From positions 1 through 10,243 of the forward strand of contig RXOD01006475.1 in NCBI GenBank assembly GCA_005223375.1: a stretch of DNA of 10,243 nucleotides. Direction: 5' to 3'. The first letter of the stretch is position 1. Each line of letters starts with the position of its first letter. Shown piece by piece: positions 1 through 6,723 of the stretch. The DNA is from Amoebophrya sp. AT5.2 (taxonomy: Eukaryota > Sar > Dinophyceae > Syndiniales > Amoebophryaceae). Position numbers and translations under genes: made by a program. The notes beneath the pieces are model-generated. The model was not told the DNA's origin. It searched no databases and saw only the letters and a list, made by a program, of their open reading frames with translations.

Positions 1-23
1 ACCGCCGGCAGTAGAATTGGCAA
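1..23. repeat. Terminal direct repeat marking circular closure
   Basis: Bases 1-23 are identical to bases 10221-10243. In an assembled contig, an exact end-to-end overlap with a gene interrupted at the same point indicates a circular molecule, here about 10,220 bp. The transposase-like gene supports this: its 5' half is at 9464-10114 and its 3' half at 262-609, and they meet only if the ends are joined. A true terminal repeat of a linear element is the alternative, but 23 bp is short for that. Confidence 0.9.
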
Positions 24-38
24 CAATATTGCCAGTTC
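14..38. other. Candidate replication-origin hairpin
   Basis: A 10-bp stem (14-23 with 29-38, one G-T wobble) closes a 5-nt loop CAATA (24-28). Bases 24-32 read CAATATTGC, which differs at one position from the NANTATTAC nonanucleotide nicked by many CRESS-DNA Rep proteins. The TATT is partly in the stem rather than wholly in the loop, which is atypical. Three iterons follow within 75 bp, and the genome encodes a Rep. Origin function is inferred. Confidence 0.55.
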
Positions 39-47
39 CGCCCATTT

Positions 48-112
48 CGTCGCCAAACCGTCGCCACGACGGTGACACTTTTTGCCCGCGTAGCGGCAAA
101 AAATCGTCGCCA
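48..112 (+). repeat. Three exact CGTCGCCA iterons beside the origin hairpin
   Basis: CGTCGCCA occurs at 48-55, 59-66 and 105-112. The middle copy is embedded in a 7-bp hairpin (57-63 with 67-73). Another hairpin, TTTTTGCC at 79-86 with GGCAAAAA at 95-102, separates copies two and three. Short direct repeats next to a stem-loop are the usual Rep recognition sites in CRESS-DNA replicons, and that role is inferred here from position and exact repetition. Confidence 0.55.
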
Positions 113-136
113 GTGGCACGCACGTGACGGCTCCTG

Positions 137-220
137 GCGGACGAACTTGGCCATTTTTCGTTCATAGATAAGTAAAACTTTTACTTGATCTTTAAACGAA
201 AAAGTAGCAAGTTCGTCCGC
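137..220. repeat. 84-nt imperfect cruciform in origin region
   Basis: An outer 13-bp perfect stem (GCGGACGAACTTG at 137-149 with its complement at 208-220) is followed by a 4x4 internal loop. A 9-bp stem comes next (TTTTTCGTT at 154-162 with AACGAAAAA at 195-203). At the tip is an 8-bp palindrome with one central base (AAGTAAAA 170-177, TTTTACTT 179-186). About 30 pairs in 84 nt will not arise by chance. It may be part of the origin, a packaging structure or a transposon-like end. Confidence 0.75.
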
Positions 221-261
221 GCGCGTGCGCAACTTTTTGAGACTACTTTGCCATACTACAG

Positions 262-609
262 GCCGTAAAGCAGTTCGTGCCGCGCGCGTACTTCGGCAGC
301 TTGGACCAGTTCTGCATCGCACATTTTTTGGCGACGCATTTTTTGCCGGTGTGGGAGGAGTTCCGCCGAAGTCTTCCGCCGGAGGAACGCCGCAGACACT
401 ACGGCATTTTGATTTGGGATCAGGCGTCAACCCACCGTGCGGTTGCCCGTCAGGGCGCGGTTCTGGGCGAGAACCTTTTCCTGCACGAAGTACCGGCGGA
501 GTGTACTTCGCTGGTTTCGCCGCCAGCTACACAGAGGGTTACTGCTCGGGTAGCTGTATCGTGCTCGGGCGACGTCGCTGCGCCTAACTATTTCGTTCCC
601 TCATTATAA
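262..609 (+). CDS. DDE-superfamily transposase/integrase-like protein, 3' exon
   Basis: This is the C-terminal part of the gene that begins at 9464. Read from 262 it gives 115 codons and stops at 607-609. A segment rich in aromatic and basic residues leads into GILIWDQASTH, the classic hydrophobic-D-x-x-x-x-H signature of the second catalytic Asp in DDE_1 (pogo/Tigger-type) transposases. It is followed by VPAECTSLVSPPATQRV, which aligns with the usual P-x-x-T-x-x-x-Q-P-x-D-x-x-V block. The third acidic residue expected in that block is not present (Ala or Thr instead), so a standard DDE active site is not complete. In the spliced model the second Asp is near residue 270 of 332. The stop overlaps a TATAAA motif at 605-610. 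This exon may be a decayed or domesticated form. Confidence 0.6.
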   Translation, partial: AVKQFVPRAYFGSLDQFCIAHFLATHFLPVWEEFRRSLPPEERRRHYGILIWDQASTHRAVARQGAVLGENLFLHEVPAECTSLVSPPATQRVTARVAVSCSGDVAAPNYFVPSL

Positions 610-610
610 A
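605..610 (+). promoter_or_regulatory. TATA-box-like motif upstream of gene A
   Basis: TATAAA lies at 605-610, overlapping the stop codon of the transposase-like exon. It is about 465 bp before the gene A start, so if used, the leader would be long and highly structured. An acceptor-like TCTTATTCCAG ends at 629. Promoter activity is inferred from the motif only. Confidence 0.3.
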
Positions 611-632
611 TTTCGCAGTCTTATTCCAGGGA

Positions 633-1006
633 GGCACCCGCAGGCGCATCCCTACACGGCAAGCCCTGCCGCCGCTGGTGGCTTTACTCCGGCTGCGGCG
701 CCCCGTGTGCGGCCAGAGGGTGCCCCGGCATGCCGCCCCTGCTCGTCCGGGAGAGGCCGAGAGCGGGGCCGCATGCTGGGCCCCCGGGGTGGTCTCCCGG
801 CAGCCACCCCGCAAGGTGGTGGCCACCCCGGGGGGCCCAGCCGGCCCCCCGCTTGCGGGTGAGGCAGGAGGGTAGGGCACTTTTTTCGCCCCACCCTCCT
901 GCCCCCGTCCTTCCGCCTTTCTACTCTGCCCCACCGCCCTCCTTTCATCCTCTGGCGGGCTCACTGGTACAAATGAAAAGACTTCATTTGTACCAGTCAG
1001 CCCGCC
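633..1006. repeat. GC-rich array of strong inverted repeats
   Basis: This stretch has no convincing gene. It holds: a small CGGCA/TGCCG hairpin (657-671); a long hairpin with arms 775-792 and 823-841 and one unpaired base; an inner hairpin (804-808 with 815-819); an 11-bp hairpin (863-873 with 893-903) extended by 4 bp around a T-rich loop; and a near-perfect hairpin with arms 954-977 and 983-1006, 23 of 24 positions paired and a 5-nt loop. GGCACCC (633-639) can also pair with GGGTGCC (718-724). As RNA this would be an extremely structured leader for gene A. As DNA it could be a second origin, a packaging signal or a MITE-like insertion. Which it is cannot be told from sequence alone. Confidence 0.75.
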
Positions 1007-1073
1007 CCGCCTCCCTCCCCCTGAATGGACACGGCCGAGCACGATTATCGCACCCGTAGCAGTCGCCCGCTTT

Positions 1074-1847
1074 ATGGCGCACGTTGGTGGTCTTTTTCGT
1101 AGCCTCAAGGCAGCCTTGAGGCGTATGACCAGGAAGCACCTGCCGCCGGCCACGGAGGACAGATGGCAAGACCACGGCCGACGGCTACGACAGGTTTGGG
1201 AGCTAGGGCGGCAGTACACGCGTACCTACTGTGTTCGGTCGCAATTTCATTATTGCGGCTACAGTGATTCTCTTGATGGAGGGAATCACTTGCTGCACCA
1301 TCGATTGCGGGACTTTCTCATAGAAAAGAACTTTCGCGCGATGGTGAACGTGTATATTCGCCCTGAAAGGGTGACTGAGTGGGCAAACAGACGCAGAGCC
1401 TACGCCGCGGCCCACCAGGAGTTCGCGTTCGACCCGTTCTCCTCTACCGACGAGGGCGAGTCGGTCGACTTAGAGGCGTCGGCGCCTGGTCTGCACGACG
1501 CCGAAGCAGCGGCTCCTGCGCAGGGAAGCGAGGACGACTCGGACAGCGACTCGGACGCAGCGCGGGACGTGGGCGGCGACAAGCGCGAAGACGTTCTGCT
1601 AAAGGCTTGCATTTTTCAGGTGCGTCGGGATGCGCCGAAGAAAGCCACGTGGAACAAAGACGAGGTCACGGCACGAGCTGTGGCTCTCAGGGCTACGCTG
1701 CGTGCTCCGTGGGACGACAACTCAGAGGTGGAGAATATGGAGAATGATAGGAAGATGATTGCGTACAATAAGCTTATTCTGCAGCAGCGCGAAGCAGCTA
1801 GGCAGGCGCGAAGCCAGCAGCAATTTCAGAGCCAACCCCAACGCTGA
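1074..1847 (+). CDS. Gene A: orphan 257-aa protein with acidic patch
   Basis: I do not recognise this protein. It opens with a basic segment (residues 8-40, rich in Arg/Lys) and has a Cys/His-containing stretch at about residues 53-76. A central region follows that is moderately rich in aromatic and basic residues. Residues 151-162 form an acidic Ser/Asp run (EDDSDSDSD), a typical casein-kinase-2-type phosphorylation context. The C-terminus (about 220-257) is Gln/Arg-rich and probably helical. It reads as one open frame without an intron. The start at 1074 is the first ATG in frame, and a later in-frame Met is at codon 18. The first codons contain a perfect 21-nt palindrome (1102-1122). Similar acidic Ser/Asp runs occur in the Rep and in genes D and E, suggesting a shared nuclear or phosphoregulated setting. 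It could be a DNA-binding or structural protein, but there is no direct evidence. Confidence 0.7.
   Translation: MAHVGGLFRSLKAALRRMTRKHLPPATEDRWQDHGRRLRQVWELGRQYTRTYCVRSQFHYCGYSDSLDGGNHLLHHRLRDFLIEKNFRAMVNVYIRPERVTEWANRRRAYAAAHQEFAFDPFSSTDEGESVDLEASAPGLHDAEAAAPAQGSEDDSDSDSDAARDVGGDKREDVLLKACIFQVRRDAPKKATWNKDEVTARAVALRATLRAPWDDNSEVENMENDRKMIAYNKLILQQREAARQARSQQQFQSQPQR
1102..1122. repeat. Perfect 21-nt palindrome in 5' end of gene A
   Basis: GCCTCAAGGC (1102-1111), one base, then its exact complement (1113-1122). It sits in codons 10-17 of gene A, 29 bases after the start. It could be an operator-like dimer binding site or a hairpin that slows translation initiation. Confidence 0.7.
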
Positions 1848-2149
1848 AGATAGGCCTCCAATTTTGTATACAGCAATGAATGAGTGCTGCCTTCCAATTT
1901 TGCAATTCAGTCCTGACTTTTTCTTGCAGCAACAAGTACATCGGAACGCAAGTGAAGCGTAGCGGTGACCGCTCGCGCGAGAGGTGGTAGTGATGTTCCC
2001 CGGCAGCGAAAGTGAGAAAGTGACGCGTGAATTGCCGCTGCGCGTGTTGGTTGCGCAGCGGTCGCCACTAGCGCAACAAGCAGTGGCGCGTCCGGTTCGT
2101 CGTCGTAGCTAATGCCAATCAAAGATCGTTCTTCTACTAGGCACGAACT
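1848..2149 (+). promoter_or_regulatory. Intergenic region, probable Rep promoter and leader
   Basis: There is no gene in these 302 nt. The 10-mer TCCAATTTTG occurs exactly at 1857-1866 and 1893-1902, so two CCAAT-box-like elements lie 36 nt apart. A pyrimidine-rich acceptor-like CTTTTTCTTGCAG ends at 1929. A small hairpin AGCGGT/ACCGCT lies at 1961-1973, followed by the palindrome CTCGCGCGAG at 1972-1981. Another acceptor-like TTCTTCTACTAG ends at 2140, only 9 nt before the Rep ATG, so a 5'-UTR intron or a trans-splice acceptor is possible. Confidence 0.35.
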
Positions 2150-4440
2150 ATGTCGAAAAAAGCCTCCTCTCGGTCCATGAAGCGCGCGGCCGGGGAGCTG
2201 CAGCCGAACGCCGCCGTCGGTGACATGTGGGGCATCTCTCCTCCAAAAGGCGGCCTTCACGCTGCTGCTGCCGACTTCACAGACCGAGGAGAAAGCGACT
2301 CCGACGACAGCGACGAGGGCTCTGCGCTGAACGCGCAAGGCGACCTTTTCGGCGATAGCAGCAATGAACAGAACGACTTCGGGGCCCGCACGCAAGGTCC
2401 GTTTCCGCCGCAGCAGGACGTCAGCGCGAGCTCGTCGTCAGCCGCGCAACCTGCTCAGCCTGCTGGTGCGAAGCGCCGGAAAAAAAAGGACTTCGACGAA
2501 ATGGCAAAGGCGTGTCCGGGTAAGCCGGCAGAGGAGCAGTACGTGCCGCCGGAGCTCAAGGAGCCAGTTTTCGACGAGACCAAAGAGTGGGACATGGGCA
2601 CAATCTTAAAAGACTCTGTTCACGTCAAGACGCACGACTTACGTACCATCCCCATAAGCGCGCAGGGCGACTCCGGCTACACGACTGTTTTCGCGTGCTG
2701 GAGCGAAAAAAAGACTTCGGGGTGGACGAGAAAAAAGGTCGCCACCATTTTCCTCGAGGCGGTCAAAAAAGCAAAGCATTGGAACCCGAACGACTTTTCG
2801 CTCTTCGTCGCTCGCGAACGAAAGCGCACGTCGGTGGTCGAAAGAATTGCTCGCGCCAAAAAGGGCATCTCGCGCGACGATGACGAGGAGTGGGGGTGGC
2901 ATGTGATCATCGACTTCGCGGCGCGCACGCAGGCCCTGCACAAGCTAGAGGCATCCTTCAAAGCCATGAAGCATAACGTGGCCCTCGAGGTATTTCCTTT
3001 CATTGGTATTCTAATTGCAGGCCGATGCATATGGTTCGCGAGCATGCGCAATTTTTTCCACCTTCCTCTCACAAACTTCTCTTTCGTTTCCGCCCATGCG
3101 TCGCAAAATCTTTCCAGATTGTCGCTCCGGGAAGAGGCGGAAACCCGCTGGTGACGCCGTGCGAGTACTTGATGAAATATAATCCGGAAAAAGAAGTCGA
3201 TGACGAGCCAATGAGTCTCCTCGGATTTCAAGTCCCCGCCAAGGCTTTGGAGCTGGTCAAGAAGCAGGCCGAACGCATGAAGAATAAACCGCTTTCGGAG
3301 CTGGAGGTGCACGCGTTTCTGGTGGAGCGACCGAAGCTGCTGAGAAAAAGAGGGAAGGCCGCGATGCAGTCAGCGCTCGTGGGCATGGCTACGGAGCTCG
3401 AAGGCAAGAAGAACGACCCAGGTACTACAAACTTCTTTCTTTTTCTTTCCTCTACACCACGTGCGATCGCAGCAGAGATATTCCTGCCCGCGTCTACAAT
3501 AAGAACTTTCGTCAACACAGAGTACATTCCCTTCATGCGCATGCTGCGGTGGATGGGCTCCGTGAATCAGCAGCAGTTCGCAGCCACGTTGGCCACGGCG
3601 CAGTACCTATGCGACGAGAGGTTTTACAAGATGCCCGTCAAGAAATTCATCGACATGACGGCGGGCACTTGCCGCTGCTGTACGAAGGACTTGAAGTTCA
3701 CGGTCTTGAAGCGCATGGTGGAATTCCACGGCGACGGTTTGGCGGAGTGCATCGGCATGTACCTCGTCCGACTCCAGGACGAGGCGCCAGGGAGGGAAAA
3801 CGGGATTTTGTTTTTTGGCGCAGCCACCGGCACTGGCAAATCCACTCTGGCGCTGGCGCTCGTCGAGATCTTCCCGGACAGCATGGTTTTCGTGCCTGTC
3901 CCCGACTCGAAGTTCCCGTACGACACGTACGACGCGGCGAAAATCAAGGCGCAGCTGCTAGACGAGTTCCGGACAGACGTCGACGGCTTCACGCCGCAGC
4001 TGATCTTGCGCGCGACGGGCGGGGATAAGCGATTAAAGATTTCGCAGAAAGGGGTGAGTGGATGTGACTTTGTTGGGGAAAGTGGGTTTCTCCCGCGGAC
4101 GGTAATGACTACAAACTACCTACTCGCCAAAGGACAATGGAAAAGTCCAGACTTAGCTGCACTCAAGAACCGGTTTTGCGCTCTGTATCACTTTCACAAA
4201 GATATTGATCCGGTAAAAAAGCTGACGCCCAACAACTTTAAAATCAGTGAGGAATGCCCCTGCTGCAGTAGAAAATGGGCACGCCACTGCCGCGCGCAGT
4301 ATGTTAAGAACACGCACCTCGGAGAGCAACATGCGGCGCACCTAAAGGATAAGAATTACATGAACGATAAGTTGATACTCCATGCAGCTCGCAATGATTC
4401 TGGCAGCAAGATGGATACGTCCGAGAACTTCTTTCGTTAG
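2150..4440 (+). CDS. rep: Replication initiator (CRESS-DNA-type Rep: HUH-like endonuclease plus SF3 helicase), spliced
   Basis: Predicted to nick the origin and unwind the circle during rolling-circle replication in the nucleus. Exons 2150-2989, 3118-3421 and 3473-4440 give 703 aa; if the 51-nt second intron is retained, 720 aa. In order: an acidic Ser/Asp run at about residues 48-57; a basic nuclear-localisation-type cluster KRRKKK at 108-113; and an endonuclease domain at about 175-305. That domain has a motif-I-like TVFACWSEKK, a motif-II-like WGWHVIIDF with only one His, and motif III YLMK at 297-300, just after the first splice junction. The helicase follows, with Walker A GAATGTGKS (497-505), Walker B LLDEF (543-547) and motif C MTTN (593-596), the SF3 order. 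A Cys cluster (448-451) precedes it, and a CPCC...HC...H...H cluster (643-671) may bind zinc. It is about twice the usual length of CRESS Reps. Codon use turns more AT-rich after about 4050. Family placement is not possible by eye. Confidence 0.85.
2990..3117 (+). other. Rep intron 1 (128 nt)
   Basis: The Rep frame changes between 2989 and 3118. Donor GTATTT at 2990 and acceptor CTTTCCAG ending at 3117, with a long pyrimidine-rich stretch before it, join two exons in phase 0. The join restores the expected strand between motifs II and III, leading straight into YLMK. Removing only 2990-3020 (also ending in TTGCAG) runs into a stop, so it was not chosen. Confidence 0.8.
3422..3472 (+). other. 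Rep intron 2 (51 nt, frame-neutral)
   Basis: GTACTA at 3422, a strongly pyrimidine-rich interior, and GATCGCAG ending at 3472. Its length is a multiple of three and it has no stop, so retention would add 17 residues of unusual composition without breaking the protein. The next AG (ending 3475) is an alternative acceptor. The composition contrast with its flanks and the GTACT-type donor shared with other introns favour splicing. Confidence 0.6.
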
Positions 4441-4741
4441 CACGGCAAAACACAGGAAGCGATGACTTTTTTTTGAGCAAACCATGATCCCTAGTAGTGC
4501 TCCGAGACCTGCTCTTCAGCGTGCGTAAAGCGCGTGCGAGAGCTTTTTGGGAGTTCGTGGCGTTTCTGTGCACGTCGATCATTTCCGTTCACCGTCGCGT
4601 GCGCTGCAAGATCTCTCAGGTTTCGACTGCAGAGGTCCGCAACTTCGTGTATAATGTGGCGTGCCGAAAAAAGATCCTTTAGTTCAAGGCAAGCGTGAGT
4701 AGATCCACCGCTCGGGCGATACCGTACAACAGCATCCAAAG
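4441..4741 (+). promoter_or_regulatory. Rep 3' region and gene C upstream region
   Basis: There is no convincing gene in 301 nt. A T8 run followed by GAG lies at 4467-4477, just after the Rep stop. It is one of several such elements after stop codons in this molecule. A TATAAT motif at 4650-4655 lies about 87 nt before the gene C ATG and could be its TATA element. The open frame 4497-4682 begins at GTG, lacks an ATG and has no recognisable features. Confidence 0.35.
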
Positions 4742-6723
4742 ATGGGCAACGACAAGTCGTGTGACTCCAAGACGCCCGTGGGCGCCGACGTGCCTGCGTC
4801 GCAAATCTCCAACGGCAATGCCGACGTGCCTGCGTCGCAAATCTCCAACGGCAATGCCAGCAACCTGGCCGCCAACATGCCCGTCGAGCCGGAGGTACTC
4901 TCTAGAGCGTAGCAGAACGAAAGGTCTTTATTTTAGCACCAGGCGGCGACACATGTATTTTTTTTTTTGGCTTCCTAATGCCAAAAATCTAAATCTAAAC
5001 ACAACTCGTTGAACAGCTATGAACGCTTTTTTTTTTGGCCTCGTAATCTCAAAAATCTAAATTTGCGACAGGTTCCGTCGCAGGTGACGAACACCCAGGT
5101 GACAGCGACCACCCGCGCGCCCAGCACCAATGCGTCGCAGGTGACCACGGACTCCGAGAGTCAAGGGCAGCAAGGCTACACTGGGTACGCGTCGGGCCTG
5201 ACGAAGATCACGAAGGTGTCCCGGAAGGGTACTTGCCCCCCCACCACGATCGAGAATCGCGGTGCCGGAGCCATGTTTCTGCCCGGATCCGTCCGCCCGG
5301 CGCCGTACGGGACTGCGTCGAAGGTGCCTGTCGGACCGACCACGGCGGCGAACAAGACTGAGGTCCTGAACCCCGACGCCTCCCTGTCGACTCCGAACGC
5401 GGCTTCTGCGGCTGGCGGAGGTGTGGCTGCTGCAACCGAGGTGAAAGAGAAAGTCGTGTCTGCGGACCCTGGCGCAGTCGTTGGCGGGCTCGCAGCTCCG
5501 GTTGTGCCGGTTTTTGCCGCGATCCCCGACTCTGCGCTCAAGGCGGCTGCGAGCCACGCTTTCGCGGCTGCGAACCCGACTCCTGCGCCCTCTCAGCCCG
5601 ATGTGCCTGTCGCGGGTGCAACTCCGGCTGATGCGGAAACCGGAGCGACCCCCAACAGTCAGCTGCAGGTACTTATCTACATACAGACGCTACGTAAGTA
5701 CTTCTTTGCTAGGTAGGAGTCGATAACTACGCACTTCATTGGTAGGTGAGAGTCCATCGCAGTAAACGCTCGAAGCTTTGTGGACACAAACGCAATCACC
5801 TACTATCAGGTGCCGGCCACGCCGGAAAACCTGAACGAAGTCCACGTGAACGCCGATACCGACACCATCGAGATGCTCGCTGGTGTGTTCGAGCTGCTCG
5901 GCCTGCCGCTGCTGCCGAACTTGGATCAGATCCCGGCAGAGTTTGTACAACACTTCTGGCTCTTTTTTGTATGCTTATGATGCATCATGCAACTTGACGG
6001 TTATAGCTGTCGACAAACGGCAGGTTATCGATCTACGCCCGCACTAGGTTCGTACCAAGTGCGGAAAAGAGGACCCGCGTGTGATGTGGTGGTACAAGAT
6101 GCACATCGGCAGCACCTTGTACCTGAAGTACGCGAAAAAGAACGAAGTGATTTTTCCGCCGGGACTGGACGTGATCGAGGACCACCTCTCGGACGACAAG
6201 GAACCGCTCTTCTTGCTCAACGAATCCGAAATGTTGACCCTGAGAGACAGATGCCAGCTGAACAAAGAGATGAAAGTACTACCTGATGTAACTATAGATG
6301 CGCAGCTTACTTTTGAGAGCAGAAAAGCCGAGGGATAGAACATGTAGACAGCTACACCATGACTCTAACTTCGGGCGGAGGCTGTCGCGATTTTCTACAA
6401 CAGCGAAAAACTTCCCTCTTCAGGTGTACGCCCTCGTGATGTTTTTGGACAAGCAGTTTATTTTCACGGACTGCGGCGTGGCGGGGGCCTGGGGCAAGCA
6501 CATGATCTATAAACACGCGAGTTTGCACTTGCGCGAGGGAAACCTGAATAATGCTGTCCAGGGCTGGGCGAACGAAGCCTTCGCGCGGATCTCCCAGACC
6601 TCCTCCCGGGCGGCGCACATTCAGGCGCAGTGCACTATGGAGAACCTGCTGATCGCGGCCGACCACTACTCGATGCTGGACTGCCCCGAGCCGCGCCGCA
6701 ACCGCCGCGGCGGCGAGGAGTGA
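4742..6723 (+). CDS. Gene C: orphan spliced protein, about 489 aa, candidate structural protein
   Basis: Predicted exons are 4742-4894, 5072-5668, 5753-5944, 6048-6275 and 6424-6723, all joined in phase 0. The start MGNDKSC fits an N-myristoylation signal (Gly-2, Ser-6) with an adjacent Cys for palmitoylation. Exon 1 carries a 12-residue unit ADVPASQISNGN repeated exactly. Exon 2 (residues 52-250) is low-complexity, rich in Ala, Pro, Thr and Val. The rest, from about residue 255, looks globular, with hydrophobic strands and several Trp. The tail is Arg-rich (RRNRRGG). I do not recognise a family. A membrane-anchored capsid, matrix or other structural protein is the best guess, by inference only. 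Intron 2 could instead be 5694-5762 and intron 3 could start at 5969, changing the length by a few residues. Confidence 0.65.
4784..4855 (+). repeat. Exact 36-bp tandem duplication in gene C exon 1
   Basis: 4784-4819 and 4820-4855 are identical and encode ADVPASQISNGN twice. The perfect identity implies a recent duplication. Related V-P-S-Q-V and N-A-S-Q-V-T motifs appear at the start of exon 2, so this may be the newest copy of an older repeat series. Confidence 0.9.
4895..5071 (+). other. Gene C intron 1 (177 nt) with internal tandem repeat
   Basis: Donor GTACTC at 4895 and acceptor TGCGACAG ending at 5071 give an exact in-frame join. The intron contains two imperfect copies, 68 nt apart, of a unit: a T10-11 run, GGC, then TAAT and CAAAAATCTAAAT (T-runs at 4958-4968 and 5027-5036). 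The second copy leads directly into the acceptor and supplies its branch/pyrimidine region. Confidence 0.75.
5669..5752 (+). other. Gene C intron 2 (84 nt, boundaries ambiguous)
   Basis: The reading frame closes at 5714-5716 and resumes from about 5753. Donor GTACTT at 5669 with the AG ending at 5752 is in frame. Donor GTAAGT at 5694 with CATCGCAG ending at 5762 is also in frame, and its sites are closer to the general eukaryotic consensus. The two differ by five residues in the product. Confidence 0.6.
5945..6047 (+). other. Gene C intron 3 (103 nt, donor ambiguous)
   Basis: Coding moves from one frame (ending near 5968) to another (open from 6048). Acceptor GCACTAG ends at 6047. The donor is GTACAA at 5945 or GTATGC at 5969, both phase 0. 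The in-frame TAG inside the acceptor confirms that an intron or a frameshift is needed here. Confidence 0.6.
6276..6423 (+). other. Gene C intron 4 (148 nt)
   Basis: Donor GTACTA at 6276 follows a Lys codon. Acceptor CCCTCTTCAG ends at 6423 after a pyrimidine tract. The join is phase 0 and links two stretches with convincing protein composition, with stops in the spliced-out part. Confidence 0.75.

Larger units (their letters stand above)
1..261 (+). other. Probable intron of transposase-like gene, 3' portion, holding the origin
   Basis: This stretch joins 10115-10220 through the circular junction. All frames are stop-rich up to 240, while coding similarity to a DDE domain resumes at about 250. 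The acceptor CTACAG ending at 261 gives exon start 262, in phase with the GTACTT donor at 10115 (phase 0), for an intron of about 367 nt. An alternative is donor GTATTT at 10186 (phase 2) with the AG ending at 299. Besides the intron ends, the region holds the hairpins, iterons and cruciform listed separately. Confidence 0.5.

Noticed and set aside
225..587. Plus-strand open frame overlapping the transposase 3' exon
   Set aside because: It overlaps the frame with clear DDE motifs and itself is Gly/Arg/Ser-rich without family features.
584..1219. Long minus-strand open frame (211 aa)
   Set aside because: It runs through the GC-rich hairpin array and the start of gene A, with composition typical of high-GC shadow frames and no recognisable motifs.
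2990..3020. A 31-nt intron in rep ending at TTGCAG
   Set aside because: It is too short for typical splicing and the resulting frame hits a stop; the 128-nt intron restores the YLMK motif.
2677..3312. Minus-strand open frame (211 aa) opposite rep
   Set aside because: It lies opposite the Rep endonuclease exon and intron; the Rep reading explains the region with recognised motifs.
4054..4093. Possible extra intron in rep at GTGAGT (4054)
   Set aside because: The unspliced frame is open and links the Lys-Gly and MTTN motifs at normal SF3 spacing, so no intron is needed.
4497..4682. 61-aa open frame between rep and gene C
   Set aside because: No ATG start, no recognisable motifs, and it spans the likely promoter of gene C.
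4958..5036. T-runs as bacterial or RNA polymerase III terminators
   Set aside because: Several lie inside predicted introns of protein genes, where termination would be harmful; a pyrimidine-tract role fits better.
5057..5557. Minus-strand open frames opposite gene C exon 2
   Set aside because: They mirror the Ala/Pro/Thr-rich low-complexity exon, whose GC bias keeps several frames open.
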